Part shown: piece by piece, positions 9,367 to 17,356 of the stretch | Numbering within the stretch: the stretch's first letter is position 1 | Layout: each line of letters begins with the position of its first letter | NCBI RefSeq assembly: GCF_900110925.1 | Contig: NZ_FOFP01000001.1 | Span: forward strand, 62,001 to 126,000 | DNA: 64,000 nt | DNA from: Pseudomonas cuatrocienegasensis | GTDB taxonomy: Bacteria > Pseudomonadota > Gammaproteobacteria > Pseudomonadales > Pseudomonadaceae | Direction of reading: 5' to 3' | Notes under the pieces: model-generated | Told to the model about the DNA's origin: nothing | Databases searched by the model: none | What the model saw: only the letters and a program-made list of their open reading frames with translations | Program-made: the position numbers and the translations under genes

Positions 9367-9717
9367 ATGCTGATCGCCGTGAAGGAATTGTTTGAAGCGT
9401 TTCCCTCCTATGATGTTGCCATTGAGCCGCGTCCGGATGGCCGTTTGCTGCTGACCTTGCGTCAGGCTGACGAGGTGACGTTGCGCAAGGTTATCGACCG
9501 GGCAACGGTCTGCTGCCAGACTCAAGTACGCTGCCTGGTGGGTGATGTACTGCGCGATCTCAAGCTGGCTTCGGGTGACGTGGCCTGGGCCGAGGATAGT
9601 CGTCAATGGCTGCGCGGCGACTTGCCGACTTTCACCGGCCAGCCTGTGACTCAGACCGTCGCCAAGACCCTGGTCGCGCGTCGCAAGCTTACTCAAGCAG
9701 CTCGCACAGCGGCCTGA
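9367..9717 (+). CDS. DUF3509-like Pseudomonas protein
   Basis: A 116-residue soluble protein. The ATG at 9367 follows AAGGAG at 9355-9360, so the longer frame from 9289 is not used. Size, the 'FPSYDVAIEPRPDGRLLLTL' opening and the final Lys/Arg-rich tail match what I recall of the Pseudomonas-restricted DUF3509 family. Function is unknown. Confidence 0.72.
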   Translation: MLIAVKELFEAFPSYDVAIEPRPDGRLLLTLRQADEVTLRKVIDRATVCCQTQVRCLVGDVLRDLKLASGDVAWAEDSRQWLRGDLPTFTGQPVTQTVAKTLVARRKLTQAARTAA

Positions 9718-9793
9718 AAGCCTGACAGCCTCCATTGAATCTATAAGGGGCTGCGGTGCCTAATGCCCGTATGCCTTATTTGGAGGTTGTCTC

Positions 9794-10147
9794 ATGTTTT
9801 CGATCATGCGCGTGGCGCTGTATGCGATGAGCTTCAGCGTGGCAGTGCTCTCTCCTGTCACGCTGGCACAGCCGGAATCTTCGGTTGCGCCGCCGACTCT
9901 GCGAGTCATCCCCAAGACATACGTGAGTCCTGGTGCCAGCGGCAGTATCGATAGCTCGCAGCAGTCTCAACAGTACAATCTTTACAATGGGCAGCGCCTG
10001 CCCAATGCAGTACGCCGTGAGGACAGTTATTCGGGGAGTCAGCGCATCGAGACGCGTGGCGGCTTGCGCCAGAGCATCGAGTACCCGAACGGCCAGCGTA
10101 TAGAGTTCAGTCCAGGCAGCAGCACTGAACAGCGTCAGTCACGCTGA
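9794..10147 (+). CDS. Secreted hypothetical protein
   Basis: A 117-residue protein with a signal peptide (cleavage near 'TLAQPE', about residue 25) and a polar, Gln/Ser/Arg-rich mature part predicted to be mostly disordered ('DSSQQSQQYNLYNGQ'). TGGAGG at 9781-9786 is the ribosome-binding site. No family recognised. Confidence 0.62.
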   Translation: MFSIMRVALYAMSFSVAVLSPVTLAQPESSVAPPTLRVIPKTYVSPGASGSIDSSQQSQQYNLYNGQRLPNAVRREDSYSGSQRIETRGGLRQSIEYPNGQRIEFSPGSSTEQRQSR

Positions 10148-10174
10148 CGCTGCAAGCACTCTTGCAAACACTCT

Positions 10175-10840
10175 CTAGCCCTTCTTGCCCCACAGCTGCT
10201 CCAGGCGATCATCACGCCCGCACCCGTTGCGGTAGTAGGCGTAGCGCAGCGGATTCTTCATGTAGTAGTCCTGATGGTATTCCTCGGCCGGATAGAAGAC
10301 CGCGCCCGGCAAAATCTCCGTAACGATGGGCTGGTCAAACCGTCCAGAAGCCTGCAGCGCATCGCGGGAAGCCTCCGCCACGGCCTTTTCTTCAGGTGTG
10401 CTGTAGAAGATGGCGCTGCGGTACTGCTCGCCCTGGTCGCAGAACTGAGCATTGGCCGTCAGTGGATCGATAGTCGGCCAGAATGCCTCGACCAGCTTGG
10501 CATAGCTGGTGATCGTCGGGTCATAGCTCACCAGCACCGCCTCGATATGCCCTGTTGTGCCAGCCGAGACCTGCTCATAGGTGGGGTTTTCCACGTTGCC
10601 GCCGGTATAGCCGGAGGTGGTGGAAAGGACCCCCGGCATCTTGTCGAAGTCCGACTCGGTGCACCAGAAACAGCCGCCGGCGAATACCGCCACTGCCTGT
10701 TCACCTGGAACGAGGCTGCTGGTCGTTGGTGTTGATTGAGTCGCGTCGGCGGCGCCAGGTTTGCAGGCGGACAAGGTTATGGCCGTCAGCAGCGAAGCGA
10801 TAAATACAGGCGCGGCGCGTCTCAGGGAAAATACCGACAT
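10175..10840 (-). CDS. msrA: Methionine sulfoxide reductase A, lipoprotein form
   Basis: A 221-residue MsrA with catalytic motif GCFWC (C57 nucleophile, C60) and the family segments 'SGYTGG', 'GHIEAVLVSYDP' and 'YHQDYY'. It reduces methionine-S-sulfoxide. Unlike cytosolic MsrA, it carries a lipoprotein signal with lipobox LSAC (Cys26), placing it in the periplasm on a membrane anchor. It starts two bases after the stop of the MsrB gene, so the two form an operon for repair of oxidised envelope proteins. Confidence 0.93.
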   Translation of the reverse strand: MSVFSLRRAAPVFIASLLTAITLSACKPGAADATQSTPTTSSLVPGEQAVAVFAGGCFWCTESDFDKMPGVLSTTSGYTGGNVENPTYEQVSAGTTGHIEAVLVSYDPTITSYAKLVEAFWPTIDPLTANAQFCDQGEQYRSAIFYSTPEEKAVAEASRDALQASGRFDQPIVTEILPGAVFYPAEEYHQDYYMKNPLRYAYYRNGCGRDDRLEQLWGKKG

Positions 10841-10842
10841 GA

Positions 10843-11355
10843 TCAGCTCCTCAACTCGGGCAAGGTCTCGCCTTGGGGAATGAAACGCAACGCCAGCCCG
10901 TTATTGCACCAGCGCTCACCGCGGGGTTTGGGGCCGTCATTGAAAACATGTCCCTGATGGCCGCCACAGCGTGCGCAGTGATATTCGGTGCGCGGAAGGA
11001 TAAGTTTGAAGTCGCGTTTGGTGCCCATGTGGCCGTCAATCGGCTGGGTAAAACTGGGCCAGCCGGTGCCGCTTTCGTATTTGTGCGCACTTTCAAACAA
11101 GGGTAGGTAGCAGGCGGCGCAAATATAAGTCCCGTCGCGCTTTTCCCGATTTAGCGGGCTGCTGCCGGCACGCTCGGTGTCTTCATCGAACAGCACGGCA
11201 TAGGCTTCGTCGGACACCAGGCCACGCCATTGCTCATGGGGCTTTTCCAGCGGTGTGATGGCAACGGCCTGAGCCAGGCTGGAGGGGGCGTAGCCGCCGA
11301 GCAAGGGCAGGGTGGGCAACAGGGCGAGGCCCTGCAGAAGGGTGCGTCGTTTCAT
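10843..11355 (-). CDS. msrB: Methionine sulfoxide reductase B with Tat-like signal
   Basis: A 170-residue MsrB (SelR fold). The zinc cysteines are C79/C82 (CAAC) and C127/C130 (CARC). The catalytic Cys is C150 in 'ERWCNNGLALRF'. It reduces methionine-R-sulfoxide. The N-terminus MKRRTLLQGLALLPTLPLLGG has a twin-arginine-like signal, so export is likely. It is the first gene of a two-gene operon with the lipoprotein MsrA. Confidence 0.92.
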   Translation of the reverse strand: MKRRTLLQGLALLPTLPLLGGYAPSSLAQAVAITPLEKPHEQWRGLVSDEAYAVLFDEDTERAGSSPLNREKRDGTYICAACYLPLFESAHKYESGTGWPSFTQPIDGHMGTKRDFKLILPRTEYHCARCGGHQGHVFNDGPKPRGERWCNNGLALRFIPQGETLPELRS

Positions 11356-11443
11356 GGCTGGCTCTCTCTATGAAGTGCCGACGATAGACACGGCAGTCTG
11401 CCAATCATTACAGCAGTGCGGCAGATTTCGGTAACGCCGTTTG

Positions 11444-12484
11444 TCACGCCTGGTGCGTGGAGGGTATTGAAGGCTCGTTGTTGAGTACGATGCGATTGCG
11501 GCCCTGGGATTTTGCCAGGTAAAGGCGTTGGTCAGCGCGCTGTAACCAACTTTCCCAGTGCTCTCCAGCACGCAGGCGGGCCCCACCCATCGAGGCGGTC
11601 ACCGCGCCACCCGGGCCGCGTAAACGCACTGCTATTTGTTGCTGCAAGTGCTCGGCTGCGGCCAATAGGCCCGCCTCGGTGGTATTGGGCAGTAGCAGCA
11701 GGAACTCTTCGCCGCCAAAGCGAAACAGGCGATCTTCCTGGCGCGAGCTGCTACGAATGATTTCGGCGAACTGAATCAGAACCTGGTCACCTGCCTGATG
11801 GCCAAAGCGATCATTGATCTGTTTGAAGTGGTCCAGATCCATTAATAGCAACGCAGAGTGGCCGCCATGCCGGCGAAATACGGCGGTGGCTATTTTCAGC
11901 TCTTCGTTCATTGCCCTGCGGTTGAGCGCACCGGTCAGCGCGTCGTGGCTGGCCAGGACCTGCAGTTGGTCGCGTTGGCTGCGGGTGCGGTAGGCGAAGA
12001 TGAAGGTCAGCATGCTGGCCATCATGCCGGTGACCAGAAAGGACACCATCTGGTAATGGCTTTCGAATACCCGACCGGGGTAGCTCAGGGCATAAGCGAC
12101 GAGCAGGCTCAGCACCAGCACGGTCGCGCTCAAGGCTTTGCCTGGTGAGATCATGAAGAAGTTGAAGAGAATAAGCGGGTAGATCCAGAACAACCCGTTA
12201 ACGCCCAGGTTGATGGTGATCAGAACCGCGGCAGTTGAAAAGATGCTCGCCAGGTAGATGCCGGGTTTGACGGTATCACCTGTTCGCCAGGCATAGAGCA
12301 CCGCGATTATCGTCGACGTCACGATGGTTGCGTCGGCAAGGCCGACCAGGTAGTTGCCTTCTAGCAGGCGATAAATGGCATAGGGCGTGATGGCCAGAAT
12401 GCCAAACAGGCTCATCAAGGTGATGATTGATAGCTGGAAGTCGCTATGCAGACGGCGCAGAAATGCAGGGAGTCGTTTGGCCAT
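11444..12484 (-). CDS. Membrane diguanylate cyclase (GGDEF)
   Basis: A 346-residue protein with about six membrane segments (residues 18-165) and a C-terminal GGDEF domain. The active-site motif is GGEEF (257-261), a functional variant, and the allosteric I-site RQED (248-251) sits exactly five residues before it, so product inhibition by cyclic-di-GMP is expected. The segments 'DALTGALNRRAM' and 'LLLMDLDHFKQINDRFGH' are intact. No EAL domain. It should make cyclic-di-GMP in response to an unknown membrane signal. Confidence 0.92.
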   Translation of the reverse strand: MAKRLPAFLRRLHSDFQLSIITLMSLFGILAITPYAIYRLLEGNYLVGLADATIVTSTIIAVLYAWRTGDTVKPGIYLASIFSTAAVLITINLGVNGLFWIYPLILFNFFMISPGKALSATVLVLSLLVAYALSYPGRVFESHYQMVSFLVTGMMASMLTFIFAYRTRSQRDQLQVLASHDALTGALNRRAMNEELKIATAVFRRHGGHSALLLMDLDHFKQINDRFGHQAGDQVLIQFAEIIRSSSRQEDRLFRFGGEEFLLLLPNTTEAGLLAAAEHLQQQIAVRLRGPGGAVTASMGGARLRAGEHWESWLQRADQRLYLAKSQGRNRIVLNNEPSIPSTHQA

Positions 12485-12662
12485 GGCTACTTCTTATTAG
12501 GGTTGCAGCGGCATGCAGGCCGTCCGGTTCGATCTACGTCGTATGGCTGGCGCGTGAACGTTTTAGTGTTATTCGTTCTGTGCACGTTCGCACTGTAAAT
12601 ATTTATCCAAGGATAGACCTAGAATGCAGGGCTTTGTTCATGCCGGCAAGGACGCTGCACGC

Positions 12663-13109
12663 TCAGCGATACGTACCGTCTAGCCATTGGTCGGCTGCTG
12701 CCTGACGACGGACCATGGCAATTAAGAGCTTGTGGCGCTGGTAGCGCATCAGGCGTTCGGCAAGAAAGAGCGGCGGTGCGCTGCAGGGTACAAAACCGTG
12801 AGCCGCGTAGAAATCGCTTAGGTCTGGGTGGCACAGCAGCCACACCGGCGCCTGGCAGCTCTCGCAGGCGGCATTCAGCAAGCGGGCCGCCAGGCCCTGG
12901 CGCCTCTGAGCTGGGGCGACGAACAGGCGCGTCAGCCAGTAACCTTCATCCAGTTGGCGCAGGCACAGCGCCGCGAGCAGCTCGCCTTGCTGCGCCACCC
13001 ACACGACATCATCAGCTTGCGCACGCATGGGCGAGCGGTGGCTGCGATAGAACTTGTTGGCCAGCGGGCGAAGAAGCGTAGGAAGAGGGCGTAGGGTGAG
13101 GTCGTGCAT
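12663..13109 (-). CDS. GNAT-family N-acetyltransferase
   Basis: A 148-residue protein with the acetyl-CoA binding signature 'LFVAPAQRRQGLAARLLNAA' (Q/R-x-x-G-x-A/G) and the later 'FYAAHGFVP' strand typical of GNAT enzymes. ATG 13109 is used rather than the TTG at 13130. Substrate unknown. Confidence 0.83.
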   Translation of the reverse strand: MHDLTLRPLPTLLRPLANKFYRSHRSPMRAQADDVVWVAQQGELLAALCLRQLDEGYWLTRLFVAPAQRRQGLAARLLNAACESCQAPVWLLCHPDLSDFYAAHGFVPCSAPPLFLAERLMRYQRHKLLIAMVRRQAAADQWLDGTYR

Positions 13110-13152
13110 TGGCTTCGGTAGGGCGCACAACGAGGTTGTGCGCGGCGGGTGG

Positions 13153-13278
13153 TCAGGCGCTGTGGCTGCCTAGCAGGCCTTTTTCGGTCTGTTTGCCCTT
13201 TTTGGCGGTGCGCTTTTCCTGGGCGGTCATCAGCGGTTTTTTCTTGGCCTGTTTCTTTGAATCCATGCCTTTGCTCAT
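13153..13278 (-). CDS. Tiny Lys-rich protein (41 residues)
   Basis: A short reading frame starting ATG at 13278 after AGGTAAACGCAC and ending TGA at 13153-13155. It encodes MSKGMDSKKQAKKKP at the N-terminus and a strongly basic body (about one third Lys/Arg). I recall small proteins with nearly this N-terminus as conserved in Pseudomonas genomes, so I treat it as a real gene. Function unknown; nucleic-acid or ribosome association is only a guess from charge. Confidence 0.6.
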   Translation of the reverse strand: MSKGMDSKKQAKKKPLMTAQEKRTAKKGKQTEKGLLGSHSA

Positions 13279-13370
13279 GTGCGTTTACCTCTGCGTGTCA
13301 CGTCGATGAAAGGATCATGCTCGTGTCGCGGGTCATGCTGTCACGGCAGCGTCGGGTGCGAATCTGCAGT

Positions 13371-13727
13371 CTACGCCCTTTGCGCCGTCAATTGAGCGTC
13401 TTCAGGTTTGAGCAGGCGGCGTTCGGCGCAGATCTCCGGCAGGTCATCGCGCCGTACATAGGCGCGCAGAGCCTCTTCGATACCCAGGCGATCATCAATA
13501 TTCTGCTCCATCAAAAAGGCGATACGGGCACGCTTTAGGGTCATGCGCGTCGCGTCCTCGGCTTGCCAGACGAACTCGCAGGTTGGGGTAATGCTCGCCT
13601 CGGTCACATCCAGGCCGAATGAGTCCTCGCTGAAACGCACCAGGTAAGTCTGGGTCTTGCGGTTGAAGCCGACGAAGCCTTGCAGGCGATCAGCGGCAGC
13701 GCAGATACGGGATGATGTGATGCTCAT
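13371..13727 (-). CDS. Conserved hypothetical protein
   Basis: A 118-residue soluble protein starting at ATG 13727 with GAGG upstream. The sequence alternates strand-like segments ('GFVGFNRKTQTYLVRFSED') with helices and ends basic. I do not recognise a characterised family. It lies alone between the Lys-rich small gene and a lipoprotein gene. Confidence 0.62.
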   Translation of the reverse strand: MSITSSRICAAADRLQGFVGFNRKTQTYLVRFSEDSFGLDVTEASITPTCEFVWQAEDATRMTLKRARIAFLMEQNIDDRLGIEEALRAYVRRDDLPEICAERRLLKPEDAQLTAQRA

Positions 13728-13815
13728 GGGACCTCGCAGGTAGCGGTGGGCTGGCATGCCAGGCTAGCGCGAGCGGATGACATGACCTTGTCTCAGGTCA
13801 ATGCCAAGGGCCTGT

Positions 13816-13843
13816 TTTCGTTTGGTCGTGGATGCAAACGAAA
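13816..13843 (-). terminator. Possible terminator hairpin downstream of the small lipoprotein gene
   Basis: TTTCGTTTG (13816-13824) pairs perfectly with CAAACGAAA (13835-13843) and weaker GGGC/GCCC pairing extends outside it. It sits about 20 bases past the stop of the lipoprotein gene on the minus strand. Confidence 0.4.
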
Positions 13844-13863
13844 GGCAACAGCCCACTCGGTGT

Positions 13864-14106
13864 TCAACCGCGAGGTTCGCTCGCCGTGGCAGGTACATCC
13901 TCAATGCTGGTGGACATGCGGTGCGAAGGTTCGCTGAGGGCACGCCGGATTTTTTCGTAATCCTCGTAAGACAAGCTGCTACGGCTGAGTACTTCGAGGG
14001 CGAACTGCTTGATTTCGGCGTCGGTGTAAGGGCGTTCGACGGGTTGTTGCGCGGTGCTGCAACCGCTGATCAGCAGGACGAGAGCAAGGGCGGCGAGACG
14101 TGACAT
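13864..14106 (-). CDS. Small lipoprotein
   Basis: An 80-residue protein with signal peptide and lipobox ISGC (Cys16), then 'PYTDAEIKQFALEVLSRSSLSYEDYEKIRRAL', which is probably helical. Outer- or inner-membrane lipoprotein of unknown function. Confidence 0.7.
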   Translation of the reverse strand: MSRLAALALVLLISGCSTAQQPVERPYTDAEIKQFALEVLSRSSLSYEDYEKIRRALSEPSHRMSTSIEDVPATASEPRG

Positions 14107-14180
14107 GGGGCACCTGAAGGATCGGAGTGGGCAATGCGCCTACAGTAGCCAGCGGCATCGCGCCGCTGAAATCGATCACT

Positions 14181-14600
14181 TCAATAGTGACTATAGAATC
14201 CAAGTGCAGGCAGGACCTGATCGCGCAGCAGGGGCGCGGTTTCTGCCGGTAGCGGTGCACCGACGACCAGCCAGTGCAAGGCGTCGAGTTCGGCGGCGGG
14301 CGCGACTTCGGCCATAGGCTCAAGGCGAGCCTGGAATACCTGGGCGTCGATCCAAGTATCGGGCTCATTGGCCGCCGGTGCGCGGAATCGGCCAAGGGGC
14401 TGCAGTGCGCTGAGGGGCAGGTGCAGACCCAGTTCTTCATCGAGTTCACGTAGCAGCGCCGCTTGCGCGCTTTCACCGGCTTCGATCTTGCCGCCAGGGA
14501 GGATCAGCGCCTGAGTGCCACGTTTGCGCACCAGCAGCAGGCGTCCGTCAGCGTCATGCAGGCAGATCGCGGCAATGCACAGGGTCTGGCTAACGGCCAA
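14181..14600 (-). CDS. NUDIX hydrolase
   Basis: A 139-residue protein with a complete Nudix box at about residues 37-59: G, then E six residues later, then REL-DEE-LGL (G-x5-E-x7-R-E-L-x-E-E-x-G-L). It hydrolyses a nucleoside diphosphate linked to another moiety; substrate not predictable. Its start overlaps the end of the upstream lipoprotein gene by 11 bases, suggesting co-transcription. Confidence 0.9.
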   Translation of the reverse strand: MAVSQTLCIAAICLHDADGRLLLVRKRGTQALILPGGKIEAGESAQAALLRELDEELGLHLPLSALQPLGRFRAPAANEPDTWIDAQVFQARLEPMAEVAPAAELDALHWLVVGAPLPAETAPLLRDQVLPALGFYSHY

Positions 14601-15114
14601 CTTTGACGGCCATCAGCGGCGAGTTATTGACCCAGATGTCATCGATTACCAGCGCCGGGCCGCTGGCGCTGCTGTTAGCGGCCACCAGCAGGTAATAGGT
14701 GGCATCTTCCAGGGCTTCGCCTTCCCAGCCGATGCTGACCTGGCCCAGTGCGCCGGGGCGCGACTGTTTGCTGGCGATCACCGCGCCATTGGCATCAAGC
14801 AGCAGTACCGTGGGCTTCAGGCTAGGTGCTTCCAGAGCGCTGCAAGGGGCATCGCACAGCGAGGCGATATTCAGGCGGTAGGGCTCACCCTTTTTCAGCG
14901 GCAGGGCGTAGACGCGGTAGCTGGACAGCGAATTGCCAAGGCTGTTGCGGGCCGCTTCGGCCTTGACGGTGAGCAGACTGGTATTGACCGGCAGCGGAAT
15001 CAGGGTGGTGTCATGCACCGCTTCCAGGGTCGTGCGCGGGGCACTGGCAGAATGCGGTTGACTGGCACAGGCGGCCAGCAGCAGGCAGGTGGCCAGGGTG
15101 AAAAATTTGTACAC
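14590..15114 (-). CDS. Lipoprotein, hypothetical
   Basis: A 174-residue lipoprotein with lipobox LAAC (Cys16). The mature part is beta-rich ('YRVYALPLKKGEPYRLNIASL', 'KPTVLLLDANGAVI', 'YYLLVAAN'), resembling a pre-peptidase C-terminal-like beta-sandwich. Two further cysteines lie near 'LCDAPC'. It overlaps the NUDIX gene downstream by 11 bases. Confidence 0.75.
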   Translation of the reverse strand: MYKFFTLATCLLLAACASQPHSASAPRTTLEAVHDTTLIPLPVNTSLLTVKAEAARNSLGNSLSSYRVYALPLKKGEPYRLNIASLCDAPCSALEAPSLKPTVLLLDANGAVIASKQSRPGALGQVSIGWEGEALEDATYYLLVAANSSASGPALVIDDIWVNNSPLMAVKVGR

Positions 15115-15227
15115 GGGAAAACTCCTGTAGGGCTACGTCCATGTTGGCCGCGAGCGGGTTGCGCTGGGCAGCCGGGCATTATACAGGGAATTGTCCGCAA
15201 CGCTGTGATGGGCGTCGCGCAAGCGTT

Positions 15228-15248
15228 GCCTGGGCGTACAGCCCAGGC
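15228..15248 (-). terminator. Possible hairpin downstream of the YebC paralogue
   Basis: GCCTGGGC and GCCCAGGC form a perfect 8-base stem with a 5-base loop, 16 bases beyond the stop codon. There is no T tract, so it may be a transcript-stabilising hairpin rather than a terminator. Confidence 0.35.
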
Positions 15249-15263
15249 CACCCGTGCGGGCGT

Positions 15264-15965
15264 TCAGCCTGCCAGGCCGACGTAGACGTTCTGCACGTCG
15301 TCGTGGCCGTCAAGGGCTTCGAGGAAGGCTTCGACTTCTTCGAGTTGGGCATCGCTGAGGCCGCTAACCGGGTTTTTCGGCATATAGCCCAGCTTGGCGC
15401 CGTTGACCGTAAAGCCTTGCTCAGGCAGTGCCCGGCAGACGGCGTCAAGGTCGGTCGGCTCGGTGACGAACAGGGTGTTGCCTTCATCGGACGGCTCGAA
15501 GTCCTGGGCACCGGCTTCGATGGCCGCCAGTTCCGGGTCGGCATTGCTGTCCGAGGACGCTTCGATCATGCCCACGTGGTTGAAGTCCCAGGTGACCGAG
15601 CCGGAGGCGCCCATCTGGCCCTTGCGGAACAGCACGCGGATTTCCGCCACGGTACGGTTGATGTTGTCGGTCAGGCACTCGACGATCACCGGCACCTGAT
15701 GCGGGGCGAAGCCTTCGTAGGTGGCGCGCTCGAAGTTGACATGTTCGCCGAGCAGCCCGGCCCCTTTCTTGATCGCGCGCTCGAGGGTGTCCTTGGGCAT
15801 GGAGGCTTTCTTGGCCGCGTGCACCGCGAGACGCAGCTTGGGGTTCATGTCCGGGTCGGCGCCGTTGCGCGCGGCGATCATGATTTCCTTGACCAGACGG
15901 CCAAAGATCTTACCCCTGGCGTTGGCTGCGGCTTCTTTGGGTTTGGCTTTCCATTGTGCGCCCAT
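15264..15965 (-). CDS. YebC/TACO1-family regulator, paralogue of YebC
   Basis: A 233-residue member of the YebC family: '[50 protein letters not shown]' pattern in domain 1 and the later '[20 protein letters not shown]'-like region in domains 2-3. The N-terminus lacks the 'AGHSKWANIKHRK' start of classical YebC next to ruvC, so this is the second, YeeN-like paralogue. The family binds DNA or the ribosome and helps translate polyproline stretches in some relatives. No ruv genes are nearby. Confidence 0.85.
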   Translation of the reverse strand: MGAQWKAKPKEAAANARGKIFGRLVKEIMIAARNGADPDMNPKLRLAVHAAKKASMPKDTLERAIKKGAGLLGEHVNFERATYEGFAPHQVPVIVECLTDNINRTVAEIRVLFRKGQMGASGSVTWDFNHVGMIEASSDSNADPELAAIEAGAQDFEPSDEGNTLFVTEPTDLDAVCRALPEQGFTVNGAKLGYMPKNPVSGLSDAQLEEVEAFLEALDGHDDVQNVYVGLAG

Positions 15966-16143
15966 ATCGGTTCTCTGCTGTGTGCGATGGGGGAAGACCG
16001 GTGCGCCGCCTGGCCGAGAATGGCCGCTGGCGCGCGGATCGGTAGCGTAAGGGGGCGGATTTTAGTCGCTCTGAGCGCTGCTGGCATCAGGCAAATCCAT
16101 CGATAGCCGCGATTGCGTGAAGCGCGTGGCGCTGCCGCAAGGG

Positions 16144-16647
16144 TTATTGCACCGGCACGCTCAGCAGGCCATCGACTACCTGCAAGGCCTGGGTCAATGA
16201 TGGATAGCCACTCTTGGCTACATCCAGCTCGGCATAGGCGGCGCGGTAGGTCTCGGCCCGCACCGGGTCGGCTTCCTCAACCAAGTACGGCTCGCTGTAG
16301 ATCTTGTAGAGCATGGCCACGGCGTAAGGATGATGGTGCTCGGCCGATTGCTCCAGCAGCTTGAGTACGTCGTCCACCTGCGGCCCCTCGCGAACTTTGA
16401 GAATCGCCTGATAAAACGCAGCCTCGCCACGCCTGTCCTGCTCGGCTGCCCGGGTGAGCAGGGCGCTGGCCAACTGGTGTTGATCGAGTTCACCTGAGGC
16501 GACCAGCAACCGAGCCTGGAGCATGTCGTTCTGCTGCAGCAACTGGGCATCGCGGCAGGCGTCGCTGAGCGGGTCGTCGCAGGGTGTCGAGGCGCAGCCG
16601 GACAGCAGCACAAAGGCGGTAAGAGCGGTGGGGCGCAGCAGTGGCAT
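16144..16647 (-). CDS. Lipoprotein with helical repeats
   Basis: A 167-residue lipoprotein (lipobox LSGC, Cys18). The mature region is helical and resembles Sel1/TPR-like units ('LLVASGELDQHQLASALLTRAAEQ', 'VLKLLEQSAEHHHPYAVAMLYKIY'). Unknown function, probably a periplasmic scaffold. Confidence 0.72.
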   Translation of the reverse strand: MPLLRPTALTAFVLLSGCASTPCDDPLSDACRDAQLLQQNDMLQARLLVASGELDQHQLASALLTRAAEQDRRGEAAFYQAILKVREGPQVDDVLKLLEQSAEHHHPYAVAMLYKIYSEPYLVEEADPVRAETYRAAYAELDVAKSGYPSLTQALQVVDGLLSVPVQ

Positions 16648-16814
16648 GGGGTCTCTCTCGTGGCGAACCTGATCTATCGACCTGCGTGATCGCGGCAGGT
16701 TCGCTGCACCACGCTTAGGGTTGAACTGTCGCTGGCTGCCACCGTTCTACTGCACGAATGCTCGGCGGCCGTTTCGGCGCCGCCAGGCCTCATCCACTTT
16801 ATGCGGAGTGCACC

Positions 16815-17060
16815 ATGGAACTGCCCAACAAAGACCTCGGTACCCTGTTCGAGCAACTCGGTCTGCCTGGCGACCCCGCCAGTATCGACGCATTTATCGC
16901 GCGACACTATCCATTGCCGGACCATATCAAGGTTTCGGAAGCACCCTTCTGGAATGCATCTCAAGGCGCCTTTCTGAAAGAGGAACTGCTGGAAGATGCC
17001 GAATGGGCATTGATCGTCGATGAGCTCAATGTGCGCTTGCACGAAAGCAAACCGGCCTAG
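16815..17060 (+). CDS. DUF2789 protein
   Basis: An 81-residue acidic protein whose whole length matches the DUF2789 pattern: 'LFEQLGLP' near the start, 'FIARH' and 'APFW..SQ.AFLKEEL.EDAEWA'. ATG 16815 follows GCGGAG. The gene ends in a 4-base overlap with a convergent small gene. Function unknown. Confidence 0.85.
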   Translation: MELPNKDLGTLFEQLGLPGDPASIDAFIARHYPLPDHIKVSEAPFWNASQGAFLKEELLEDAEWALIVDELNVRLHESKPA

Positions 17061-17248
17061 CCACTGCTGTTCAAACGTTCAAGCTCGCGCCGCACCATGG
17101 CTGCATAGGGCGGCGGGGTGAGGCCATAAAGCTCGCTGGCAACCCAGGCCAGCCAGCGCGGGCCTAAGGTGTCGCGTTGGGCGAGCAGGCGTTGGGCCTC
17201 AGCCTGCGCGCGTTCGGCATGGGCCTGGTGGAACTCAGTCCGTGACAT
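17057..17248 (-). CDS. Small hypothetical protein
   Basis: A 63-residue helical protein ('HAERAQAEAQRLLAQRDTLG', 'RWLAWVASELYGL', 'MVRRELERL'). Of two nearby starts, ATG 17248 has the better spacing from GGAAAG than ATG 17254. It is divergent from the dgt gene 109 bases away. Confidence 0.6.
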   Translation of the reverse strand: MSRTEFHQAHAERAQAEAQRLLAQRDTLGPRWLAWVASELYGLTPPPYAAMVRRELERLNSSG

Positions 17249-17356
17249 GGGCATCTTTCCAACTGAATCAACGCTTTAGTGTCGCAGGCTGGCGCTGCCT
17301 GGTAAACGCAAGGAGTGCGGGTTAGGCTCGCTGCACGACGCAACGGATGCCTGCCC

